Below the pieces are notes generated by a model. The model was not told the origin of the DNA. It ran no database searches and saw nothing but the letters and a program-made list of their open reading frames with translations. A program made the translations under genes and the position numbers. Below, piece by piece: positions 52,886-59,866 of a DNA stretch of 64,000 nucleotides; within the stretch, counting starts at the first letter, position 1, and each line of letters begins with the position of its first letter. This DNA is from Lentisphaerae bacterium GWF2_49_21 (GTDB taxonomy: Bacteria; Verrucomicrobiota; Lentisphaeria; Victivallales; GWF2-50-93), in the NCBI GenBank assembly GCA_001804805.1, contig MHBH01000061.1, positions 124,001-188,000 of the forward strand, written 5' to 3'.

Positions 52886-53973
52886 TGTTTCGAGAGCAAT
52901 TTCACGAGTTCGGTGTTGAGATAGACGGTCTCCTTGCCGCACTTCTGGGATTTCAGGACGCCTATCTCCTCGAGATCCTTGAGATATTTCGAGGCGGTCT
53001 GGCGGACGGCGATATCCTTGCTGACAAGGGATTCTATTTTAGTGTAAGGTTTTTCAAAGAGCGTCTCGACGAGTTCTTTGGAGTAGATGACGGGAAGTTC
53101 CTGTTTAACTTTCTCGCACGTGACATCCATAAGTTGCCTGATCTCGACAATACGGTCGATCGTCTGGAGCGCGGTCTCTTCGACTCCCTGCAGCATGTAG
53201 AGCACCCAGCTTTCCCAGTCGTTCTTCTCGGTTATGCCCCTCAGCAATAAATAGTATGCCGCCTTCTTCCTGATGATGTAGCTGCTCAGGTAGAGCACGG
53301 GAAGGTCAAGGAGTCCCTTGCTTGCGAGATAAAGGACATTGATTATCCTTCCCGTCCTGCCGTTGCCGTCGAAGAACGGGTGTATCGCCTCGAACTGGTA
53401 ATGAGCAATCGCCATTTTGACCAGGGGATCAAAATCGCAGAACGCCTCGTCATTCAAAAACGTTTCGAGATTCTTGAGTTTCTCCCGGATGAGATGCTCC
53501 CCGTCAGGCGGTGTATATACGACTTCCCCAGTTTTCCTGCTCTGGACCTTTGTCCCTGGTTCGTTCCTTATTGCGGTATCAGACTCTTTGAGTTGCTGGG
53601 CGATCTTTATGAAAAGAGCTGTTGTGAACTTCTTAGTCTCCTGAAGCTCGGTATGTGCCGCCCATAGGGCTTCACGGTAGCTCAATACTTCTTTCGTGGC
53701 CGGATCGGTGTTCTTCATACTGGCGGAAAAAGCTCTGAAAAGATTGTCGCTGGTCGTAAAGACATTCTCGATCTCCGAACTATCCTTGGCTTCCTGAAGG
53801 GTGATGTTGTTGATGAGGATGTCCTGGTTCGGGATGATGAGGGCCTTGCCGTTGAGTTCAGCAAGAGCCGCCCGGGATTTTATGACCTGCTTGAGTATGG
53901 TCCTTGACTCTATTTCCGCCTTGGGTGGAAGCAGAGGCAGTTCGTTGTATGGTTTTTGTGGATTAAAGGACAT
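52882..53973 (-). CDS. Fic-domain AMP transferase with inhibitory helix
   Basis: A 363-residue Fic protein; the start is the ATG at 53973, because the first 23 residues of the track ORF are translated repeat. The catalytic motif HPFFDGNGRTGR lies near residues 201-212, with the active His and all phosphate-binding residues. A class II inhibitory motif S-S-E-I-E-N lies near 63-68, where Glu blocks ATP binding until released. The C-terminal 100 residues (YTKIESLVSKDIAVRQTASKYLKDLEEIGVL) form a winged helix as in many bacterial Fic proteins. Fic enzymes attach AMP to target proteins. It is convergent with YefM/YoeB. Confidence 0.93.
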   Translation of the reverse strand: MSFNPQKPYNELPLLPPKAEIESRTILKQVIKSRAALAELNGKALIIPNQDILINNITLQEAKDSSEIENVFTTSDNLFRAFSASMKNTDPATKEVLSYREALWAAHTELQETKKFTTALFIKIAQQLKESDTAIRNEPGTKVQSRKTGEVVYTPPDGEHLIREKLKNLETFLNDEAFCDFDPLVKMAIAHYQFEAIHPFFDGNGRTGRIINVLYLASKGLLDLPVLYLSSYIIRKKAAYYLLLRGITEKNDWESWVLYMLQGVEETALQTIDRIVEIRQLMDVTCEKVKQELPVIYSKELVETLFEKPYTKIESLVSKDIAVRQTASKYLKDLEEIGVLKSQKCGKETVYLNTELVKLLSKQ

Positions 53974-54018
53974 TGCATTATTTCCGATTGCCAATTTAGA
54001 TTTAATTATTTTTACCCT

Positions 54019-54107
54019 CGTGACACGGTGACTTCGTGACACCGGGCATCATTCCTCCAATTCGGAGTCACCGCGGCACGAAGTCAACCGTTTTCCGTCA
54101 TCTGCCG
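54019..54107. repeat. About 90-base repeat, copy 1
   Basis: A text-like repeat starting CGTGACACGGTGACTTCGTG and ending in CCGTTTTCCGTCATCTGCC. A second copy, about 85% alike by eye, occurs at 54923-55010. Each carries an inverted repeat around 16 bases long. The right end of this copy is also the 3' end of the four-helix-bundle gene. Confidence 0.8.
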
Positions 54108-54815
54108 GATACCTTTGCATTGGGGGTAATTGCCGCAGCCCCAGAAGAAACCCTTGGCCGACTGTCTGCGTTTCATCGGAGTACCGCAATCAGGGCAGCC
54201 CGGAGTATCGGGTTCAATTCGTGCCTCCATACGGGCACTGAACATCTTCTCTTTGATACCACCCTGCGCAACGAACGCCCGCTCAAGCTGCTCCAATTGT
54301 CGTCCCAGCAGTCCTGTCGTCCGTTGGATCAATACGATCAGGGCATTGGCCGCAGTAAGGTCGTCACGGCCCTCCAACCAGGGATCGAATTTCTTCTTCT
54401 CCGCAAGCAGGAAAGTCCAGTAATCATGCAGAAGGTCATCCGTATAGGCGAACTCACCCAGCATGATGGCCATGATTGCCCGATAATCCGGCTCGTGGAT
54501 ACTCCAGGGAATGCTGCCTTTCTGAATGAGGTAATCTTCAAGATCGCCCTGCAGCTCGCTCAGGCTGGCCTTTGCAACATCAGTCAGCTTGATTTCGGTT
54601 TCGGAAGAGGTTTTTGCACGTTCGGAGCCCTCAATGATGTTCTGCTTGCCGGATCTGGAAGCGCCAATCATCTGACCAAGAGTCTTACCCAGCGGATCAT
54701 TCTTCCAGGTGATATAGCGTTTGCAGAAACTGATCGTGCCAAGGTGAATGATCGTGGCAAAATTGAACGCATGCAGTCGCCGATAACCACCGCTGTGATT
54801 GTATATCCGGCTCAT
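54084..54815 (-). CDS. Four-helix-bundle protein with C-terminal zinc finger
   Basis: A 243-residue protein. Residues 1-190 form a helical bundle related to the 23S rRNA intervening-sequence proteins (IGASRSGKQNIIEGSERAKTSSETEIKL is the signature). Residues 203-230 carry a topoisomerase-type zinc finger (CPDCGTPMKRRQ...FFWGCGNYPQCKG). This matches proteins labelled four helix bundle suffix domain-containing. Their role is unknown; the zinc finger suggests nucleic acid binding. AAAGGAAG precedes the ATG. The final codons RQMTENG lie inside a repeat that occurs again at 54923-55010. Confidence 0.88.
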   Translation of the reverse strand: MSRIYNHSGGYRRLHAFNFATIIHLGTISFCKRYITWKNDPLGKTLGQMIGASRSGKQNIIEGSERAKTSSETEIKLTDVAKASLSELQGDLEDYLIQKGSIPWSIHEPDYRAIMAIMLGEFAYTDDLLHDYWTFLLAEKKKFDPWLEGRDDLTAANALIVLIQRTTGLLGRQLEQLERAFVAQGGIKEKMFSARMEARIEPDTPGCPDCGTPMKRRQSAKGFFWGCGNYPQCKGIRQMTENG

Positions 54816-54922
54816 CTATCTTCCTTTCACTATAGATATTTTCTCCATGGTTGCCCCTTTTGGATAATATAACAGTTTCTTCTTCTCCAGCATAGCACCG
54901 CTTTCTTTTTAATTTTGTATTT

Positions 54923-55010
54923 CGTGACACGGTGACTTAGTGACGTCGGGCGTCGTTCTTCCAATTCGGCGTCACCGCGTCACGAACTCAGCCGTTTTCC
55001 GCATCTGCAG
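54923..55010. repeat. About 90-base repeat, copy 2
   Basis: The second copy of the 54019-54107 repeat, in the same orientation. Its inverted arms TTCGTGACACGGTGAC (54921) and GTCACCGCGTCACGAA (54971) match with one mismatch in 16. The 3' part again contains CCGTTTTCCGCATCTGC, the sequence that encodes the end of the four-helix-bundle protein in copy 1. Confidence 0.8.
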
Positions 55011-55071
55011 GATCCATGAAACTGGCTTGCAGGGCTTTTATGGGCTATATTACTGTCTTTAACCATAACTA

Positions 55072-55140
55072 ATCAAGGATATCCGGTCAATCCTGCCTGC
55101 CTCGCCGTAGTCAGATGAAGGCGGGTTATCCTGTCAGAAA
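55072..55140. repeat. ATCCTGTCA repeat with the 28-nt hairpin inserted
   Basis: The repeat reads AATCCTG, then 30 bases CCTGCCTCGCCGTAGTCAGA..., then TTATCCTGTCAGAAAAAT. The uninterrupted relative at 55911-55942 reads AAATCCTGTTATCCTGTCAAAAAT. The extra 30 bases are a copy of the TCCGCC-type hairpin family. The repeat ends a few bases before the gmk ATG. Confidence 0.8.
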
Positions 55141-55144
55141 AATT

Positions 55145-55771
55145 ATGAAACCACCAAGACTTGGAATAGCGCTTATCGTGTCGGGGCCCAGCGGTGCCGG
55201 CAAATCGACCGTCTGCAACATGCTCCGGGAAAAGCATCCTGAACTGTGCTTCTCCGTATCCTGCGCCACCCGCAAACCCCGGAAAACAGAAGTCGAAGGG
55301 AAAGACTATTATTTCCTGACTAAAAATGAATTCCAGCAGAAGATCAAGAACAACGAGTTCCTTGAATACGCCGAAGTACATGGCAACATGTATGGCACTC
55401 TGAAAACCGAGATCCTGGAAAGGGTTAGGGCTGGGAAGGACATCCTTCTCGACATCGATGTCCAGGGCGCATTCCAGATAAGGGAATCTTCAAAGAAATA
55501 CTCGCTTCTTGCGAAATGCACTGAATTCATATTCCTCGGCCCTCCGAGTTTCGAAGAACTCGAACGCCGGCTCCGTTCAAGGGCATCCGACAGCGAAGAA
55601 GCCATCCGGAAAAGGCTTGACGATGCAAAGTCCGAACTTGACCATTGGCGGGACTACGACTACCTCATCATCAACAAGGACGTCGAAGAGACCGTAAAGG
55701 ACATGGAGAAACTTATCGACATGCTCCACAAAAGCACTAAACGGCTGGAAGATTCGGGATTCTATACTTAA
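55145..55771 (+). CDS. gmk: Guanylate kinase
   Basis: A 208-residue kinase turning GMP into GDP. P-loop LIVSGPSGAGKSTVC near residues 9-23, GMP-binding SVSCATRKPRKTEVEGKDYYFLT, and LLDIDVQGAFQIRE are all present; the lid and C-terminal segment (RLRSRASDSEEAIRKRLDDAKSELDHW) follow. The start is the ATG at 55145; the ten residues before it in the track ORF are translated repeat. There is no Shine-Dalgarno-like sequence, because the repeat at 55072-55140 runs up to the start. Confidence 0.95.
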   Translation: MKPPRLGIALIVSGPSGAGKSTVCNMLREKHPELCFSVSCATRKPRKTEVEGKDYYFLTKNEFQQKIKNNEFLEYAEVHGNMYGTLKTEILERVRAGKDILLDIDVQGAFQIRESSKKYSLLAKCTEFIFLGPPSFEELERRLRSRASDSEEAIRKRLDDAKSELDHWRDYDYLIINKDVEETVKDMEKLIDMLHKSTKRLEDSGFYT

Positions 55772-55951
55772 CCATCCGCCGTCGCTGAGAAGCTATGGCG
55801 GACAAGCAGAACACGCAGAGAAAGATTGACCACGAAACACACGAATGACACGAAAAAGATAATTGTTAAGTTTTTGCTGCGCAAAAAATTAACAATTGAT
55901 TGACGAATAAAATCATGTAAATCCTGTTATCCTGTCAAAAATGAGGAAAAT
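55772..55951. repeat. Patchwork of intergenic repeats between gmk and coaC
   Basis: In order: the 28-nt hairpin (55775-55802), a CAGAACACGCAGAG text, a CCACGAAACACACGAATG repeat, the AATTGTTAAGTTTTTGC hairpin (55861-55898, perfect), and an ATCCTGTTATCCTGTCA repeat (55911-55942). These are the same families as at 36962-37243 in another order and orientation. No gene is seen. Confidence 0.8.
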
Positions 55952-56479
55952 ATGAAAAATACAATAGTTCTCGGAGTGACCGGATCGATAGCGGCATACA
56001 AGGCGGCGGATCTGACAAGCCAGCTCGTCAAAAAGGGTAAGGATGTAGTTGTCATAATGACGGCCGCGGCCCAGAAACTCGTCTGTCCGCAGACATTCCT
56101 GACACTCTCACGCAATCCTGTGATCACGGATCTGTGGTCCATGCCCGACTGGCAGCCCGGGCACATCGAGCTTGCTGATCGTGCCAAGCTGCTTGTTATC
56201 GTCCCCTGCTCTGCAAATTTCATAGGGAAATATGCCAACGGGATAGCAGATGACGCCCTTACGACCTATGCCATCTCCCATACAGGCAAGGTAATGATAG
56301 TGCCTGCAATGAATCCGAAGATGTGGAAGCATCCTGCAGTGCAGCAGAATGTAAAGATCCTGAAAAGCAGAGGCGTCGAATTCATAGGTCCGGTGTCAGG
56401 CAGGGTTGCATGCGGCGACGATGGCGAAGGCCGCATGGAGGAAGTTCCCGCGATACTATCGAAGATACTAAGATACTGA
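55952..56479 (+). CDS. coaC: Phosphopantothenoylcysteine decarboxylase
   Basis: A 175-residue flavoprotein that decarboxylates 4'-phosphopantothenoylcysteine on the way to coenzyme A. Motifs: VTGSIAAYKAADL at the start, MTAAAQKLVCPQTF, HIELADRAKLLVIVPCSANFIGKYANGIADD (the catalytic His and flavin contacts), and PAMNPKMWKHPAVQQN. In most bacteria this domain is fused to CoaB; here the ORF ends cleanly and coaB is a separate gene about 580 bases on. Confidence 0.95.
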   Translation: MKNTIVLGVTGSIAAYKAADLTSQLVKKGKDVVVIMTAAAQKLVCPQTFLTLSRNPVITDLWSMPDWQPGHIELADRAKLLVIVPCSANFIGKYANGIADDALTTYAISHTGKVMIVPAMNPKMWKHPAVQQNVKILKSRGVEFIGPVSGRVACGDDGEGRMEEVPAILSKILRY

Positions 56480-56537
56480 ATATCCAATATCGAACAAGGA
56501 ATTCGAATAACGAAGTAAATCCCTTGGGAAAAGCCAT

Positions 56538-56993
56538 ATGCATGAAAGCAACACCAAGGCTAAAGGCAGATACGACCTGTTCATGGATGAAGTAAGTACC
56601 TGGCATGGTTGTATTGGAATTCTTATCTTGCTTTTCGTGAGTTTAAATATCCTTGTCTTTGGCATAATATTGTTAGGCGGCCCAGGTGTAGTTAATCAGT
56701 CTGTCGATGAACCTTTGCCCTGCCCTAAACCTTTATCCATATTATTGACAGCCTATTCTATCTCTTCATTCTTCACGATTTATCTGGTTATACCCTCAAA
56801 TTCAAGCCTATCAAAAGTAATTTTCATCATATGGTCTTTCACTGGCATAGCGTTATGCATATTGATAATGTATCTAGATAATTACTTAGGCATACATGCA
56901 ATTCAAGAACTTTCCAAATATGCAATTGTCCTATATGCCTATTATCTTATTATCTCTATTTATCGACTATGGCGTAAAAAAAGCCAATCGTAA
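56538..56993 (+). CDS. Small membrane protein of unknown function
   Basis: A 151-residue protein with four to five predicted membrane helices (GCIGILILLFVSLNILVFGII, LLTAYSISSFFTIYLVIP, VIFIIWSFTGIALCILIMYL, YAIVLYAYYLIISIYRL). It is A/T-rich compared with its neighbours and interrupts the coaC-coaB pair. The start could also be the ATG at 56583, which removes a repeat-like first stretch. I do not recognise a family. Confidence 0.5.
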   Translation: MHESNTKAKGRYDLFMDEVSTWHGCIGILILLFVSLNILVFGIILLGGPGVVNQSVDEPLPCPKPLSILLTAYSISSFFTIYLVIPSNSSLSKVIFIIWSFTGIALCILIMYLDNYLGIHAIQELSKYAIVLYAYYLIISIYRLWRKKSQS

Positions 56994-57018
56994 GATTTTG
57001 GTTATAAATTTTATATGT

Positions 57019-57053
57019 TTTCGTGTGTTTTGTGTGTTTCGTGGTAAAGTTTT
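57019..57053. repeat. Text-like repeat upstream of coaB
   Basis: TTTTCGTGTGTTTTGTGTGT and its continuation belong to the same family as the CACGAAACACACGAA copies at 37125, 55831 and 62382. It leaves only a few bases before the coaB ATG, with no Shine-Dalgarno sequence. Confidence 0.7.
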
Positions 57054-57059
57054 AATCTT

Positions 57060-57710
57060 ATGAAAATATTAATCACAGCAGGGCCGACCCGCGAGAAGAT
57101 CGATCCGGTCAGATACATATCGAACTATTCCAGCGGAAAGATGGGCTACGCTCTGGCGGAAGCCGCTGTCAGGAAAGGTCACAAGGTGACCCTTGTCAGC
57201 GGTCCTGTCTCTCTTGTCCCTCCAAAATCCGTCAAACTAATCAGTGTTGAAAGTGCCGCCGAGATGGCGTGCGAAGTCCGCAGGCTTGCGAAATCCGCAG
57301 ATTTGATCATCATGGCGGCGGCGGTCGCCGACTACACCTCTGCGAAATTCGCAAAGGACAAGATAAAGAAAAAGAAGGCAGTTCTCTCGATAAAACTTAA
57401 AAAGACCGAAGACATCCTCGCCGGCCTTGGAAAATCAAAGAAAAAAGGGCAGATGCTCGTTGGATTTGCCGCAGAAACATCCGATCTGCTTAGAAACGCC
57501 AAACTGAAGATTGAGAAGAAGAATCTTGACTGGATAGTTGCAAACGAAGTCGGCAGGAAAGACAGAGGGTTTTCTTCGGACAACAATGCTGCGACCTTGA
57601 TATCGCGTGAGGGAAAGAAAATAGTTCTTCCACTACAGAGCAAGAAATTGCTAGCAGAAGAGATATTGAAGATAATAGTACGACAGGCTTTCCAGCCTGT
57701 TATAAATTAA
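57060..57710 (+). CDS. coaB: Phosphopantothenate-cysteine ligase
   Basis: A 216-residue ligase that joins phosphopantothenate to cysteine with a nucleotide triphosphate. Motifs: ITAGPTREKIDPVRYISNYSSGKMGYALAEAA, IMAAAVADY, KIKKKKAVLSIKLKKTEDILA, LVGFAAET, and WIVANEVGRKDRGFSSDNNAATLI. The final nine residues, RQAFQPVIN, are not part of the family; they are the translation of the palindromic repeat at 57678-57741, which also supplies the stop codon. Separate coaB and coaC genes are unusual but known. Confidence 0.94.
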   Translation: MKILITAGPTREKIDPVRYISNYSSGKMGYALAEAAVRKGHKVTLVSGPVSLVPPKSVKLISVESAAEMACEVRRLAKSADLIIMAAAVADYTSAKFAKDKIKKKKAVLSIKLKKTEDILAGLGKSKKKGQMLVGFAAETSDLLRNAKLKIEKKNLDWIVANEVGRKDRGFSSDNNAATLISREGKKIVLPLQSKKLLAEEILKIIVRQAFQPVIN

Positions 57711-57741
57711 AGAAGTAACGGGCTGGAAAGCCCGCCTTACT
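57678..57741. repeat. GGCTGGAAAGCCCGCC palindromic element, copy 1
   Basis: Left part GTACGACAGGCTTTCCAGCC, right part CGGGCTGGAAAGCCCGCC, separated by 20 bases. It contains the last codons and stop of coaB. Almost the same element occurs at 61527-61590 after the prepilin gene. Confidence 0.8.
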
Positions 57742-57759
57742 TAAATAGAAAGGGGAGTT

Positions 57760-59805
57760 ATGAGAAAGAGTCTTTTGGGAATCTTGTTTGGAGCCGCTTT
57801 GCTGGCGTTGAACTGTCTTGCCGCAGAAGAGGCTGCGGCGCCGGCGGAACTGAAGGTCCATACGATGTTCTCTAACAACATGGTGCTCCAGAGGGGCATT
57901 CCCGTAAAGATATGGGGCGTGGCGAAGCCGGGTTCGGAAGTGACCGTCAAGTTCGCTTCACAGGAAAAGAAGGCGAAGGCAGATGACAAGGGCAACTGGA
58001 TGGCGACTCTGGACACAATGAAGGAAAATTCCACCCCTGCCGTTCTCGAGGTCTCTTCAGAAATCGAAAATCGAAAATCGAAATTTGAAAATGTCCTCGT
58101 CGGCGACGTCTGGATCTGTTCCGGACAGTCGAACATGGAATTTGTCGTAAACAGCTCCATCAACTCACAGCAGGAGATAGCGGAGGCGAAATATCCTGAG
58201 ATCAGGCTTTTCACCGTAGCCAAGAAACCTGTCGGCGAGCCGATTAAGACACTCAACGGGGAATGGAAGGTATGCGCGCCGGAGACGGTAGGCAACTTCT
58301 CGGCGGTGGGATATTTCTTTGGACGTGATCTGAACAAGGATCTTAAGATTCCGATCGGCCTGATTAACACGTCCTGGGGTGGCACGCCTGCTGAAACTTG
58401 GACGACCTTTAAGACTCTTGAGAGTGATCCCGACTTTTCCGCGATGATCGAAAGGTATAAGGCCGCCCTTTCAAGTGATGCGATGGAAAACTACAAGAAG
58501 GCGCTGGCCGACTGGGAAAAGGAAAAAGGTTCCCGCAAGGAAGATGACAGGATAAAGGATCCCGGCAACAAAGGATTCGAACAGGGATGGGCGAAGTCTG
58601 ACTTCAATGATTCCGACTGGAAGACGATGAAGCTTCCGTGCATGTGGGAGTCGCAGGGCATGAACATAGACGGCGCTGTATGGTTCAGGAAGAACGTTGA
58701 AATTCCTGAAAAACTCGCAGGCAAGGATCTTACGATCACCCTCGGTTCCATCGATGATTTCGATGTGACTTATTTCAATGGCACCCAGATTGGAACAACT
58801 GGGGAGGACACTCCTAATTTCTGGTCGTTCCCGCGCAAATACACAATTCCCGCAAATCTCGTGAAGTCCGGCAAAAACTGTCTTGCGGTAAGGGCATTCG
58901 ACCATTTCGGCGGCGGCGGATTCGGCGGACAGGCCAAGGACATGAGGATAATTCTTGGAGAAGAGAACGTAGACATATCAGGAGAATGGAAATACAAGGT
59001 CGAATATTCCGTCGTGTCGAGCATGAGGCCGCAGGCTCCAATGGGGCCGAACAATCCGAATGCCCCCGCGACTCTCTTCAACGGCATGATAAACCCAGTT
59101 ATCCCTTACACCATCAAAGGTGCGATCTGGTACCAGGGATGTTCCAATGCCGGGCGTGCATACCAGTACAGGAAGCTTCTTCCTGCGATGATCAACGACT
59201 GGCGGAAGGAATGGGCCCAGCCCGAACCTGGAAAGGATTTTCCGTTCTTCATCGTCCAGCTTGCGAACTTCATGGCTCCAGCCACCAAGCCTGAGGATTC
59301 GGCATGGGCCGAGCTCCGTGAGGCGCAGGCAATGACCGCATCTGGCTTAAAAAACTGCGGGCTCGCACTTGCGATCGACATCGGCGATGCGAAGGACATA
59401 CATCCTAAGAACAAGCAGGATGTCGGCAAACGCCTCGAACTTGCCGCACTGAAAGTCGCCTATGGCAAGGACATCGTATTCTCCGGCCCGACATATGATT
59501 CCATGAAGGTCGACGGGGATAAGATCGTACTCAGCTTCAAGAATGTCGGAGGCGGCCTTATTGCCAAGGATGGGGATCTCAAGCACTTCTCAATTGCTGG
59601 CGACGATAAGGCTTTTGTCTGGGCAAAGGCCAAGATCGATGGTGACAAGATCATCGTTTCGAGCGATGACATGAAGAAGCCTGTAGCCGTCAGGTATGCC
59701 TGGGCGAACAATCCCGAAGGATGCAACCTTTATAACAAGGAGGGATTGCCTGCGGTTCCGTTCCGGACCGACACCTGGGATGGAGTGACAATCAACAACC
59801 GCTGA
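57760..59805 (+). CDS. Sialate O-acetylesterase
   Basis: A 681-residue exported esterase that removes acetyl groups from sialic or similar sugars. It has a signal peptide (LLGILFGAALLALNCLA), an N-terminal beta-rich domain, then an SGNH-type core with Ser in DVWICSGQSNMEF near residue 121 and the D-x-x-H site DAKDIHPKNKQD near 545. Between them lies an inserted jelly-roll domain (about 270-400: AVWFRKNVEIPEKLAGKDLTI) typical of this family. GAVGYFFGRDL-like and NTSWGGTPAETW motifs are present. An oddity is EIENRKSKFEN near 100-110, encoded by an A/T repeat. A strong terminator follows. Confidence 0.92.
   Translation: MRKSLLGILFGAALLALNCLAAEEAAAPAELKVHTMFSNNMVLQRGIPVKIWGVAKPGSEVTVKFASQEKKAKADDKGNWMATLDTMKENSTPAVLEVSSEIENRKSKFENVLVGDVWICSGQSNMEFVVNSSINSQQEIAEAKYPEIRLFTVAKKPVGEPIKTLNGEWKVCAPETVGNFSAVGYFFGRDLNKDLKIPIGLINTSWGGTPAETWTTFKTLESDPDFSAMIERYKAALSSDAMENYKKALADWEKEKGSRKEDDRIKDPGNKGFEQGWAKSDFNDSDWKTMKLPCMWESQGMNIDGAVWFRKNVEIPEKLAGKDLTITLGSIDDFDVTYFNGTQIGTTGEDTPNFWSFPRKYTIPANLVKSGKNCLAVRAFDHFGGGGFGGQAKDMRIILGEENVDISGEWKYKVEYSVVSSMRPQAPMGPNNPNAPATLFNGMINPVIPYTIKGAIWYQGCSNAGRAYQYRKLLPAMINDWRKEWAQPEPGKDFPFFIVQLANFMAPATKPEDSAWAELREAQAMTASGLKNCGLALAIDIGDAKDIHPKNKQDVGKRLELAALKVAYGKDIVFSGPTYDSMKVDGDKIVLSFKNVGGGLIAKDGDLKHFSIAGDDKAFVWAKAKIDGDKIIVSSDDMKKPVAVRYAWANNPEGCNLYNKEGLPAVPFRTDTWDGVTINNR
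58061..58092 (+). repeat. Text-like repeat inside the esterase gene
   Basis: AAATCGAAAATCGAAAATCG and a few more bases belong to the same A/T family that fills intergenic gaps (for example near 1976, 3345 and 56478). It is in frame and adds about 11 residues just before the VLVGDVWICSGQSN motif. Confidence 0.75.
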
Positions 59806-59823
59806 GCAAAAATCAACATCAGC

Positions 59824-59853
59824 AAAAGCCCCGCGTGTGCGGGGCTTTTTTTT
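59824..59853 (+). terminator. Rho-independent terminator of the esterase gene
   Basis: AAAGCCCCGC, loop GTGT, GCGGGGC and eight T. It is the best terminator in the window. It lies 19 bases after the stop codon of the esterase and separates it from the convergent AraC gene. Confidence 0.93.
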
Positions 59854-59866
59854 AAGAGGCAATCCC

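Noticed and set aside
54036-54872. A 278-residue plus-strand ORF
   Set aside because: It is antisense to the four-helix-bundle gene, which has a good ribosome site and a clear zinc finger.
58061-58092. A frameshift in the esterase at the A/T repeat
   Set aside because: The frame is the same on both sides and the family motif resumes at once, so the repeat is an in-frame addition.
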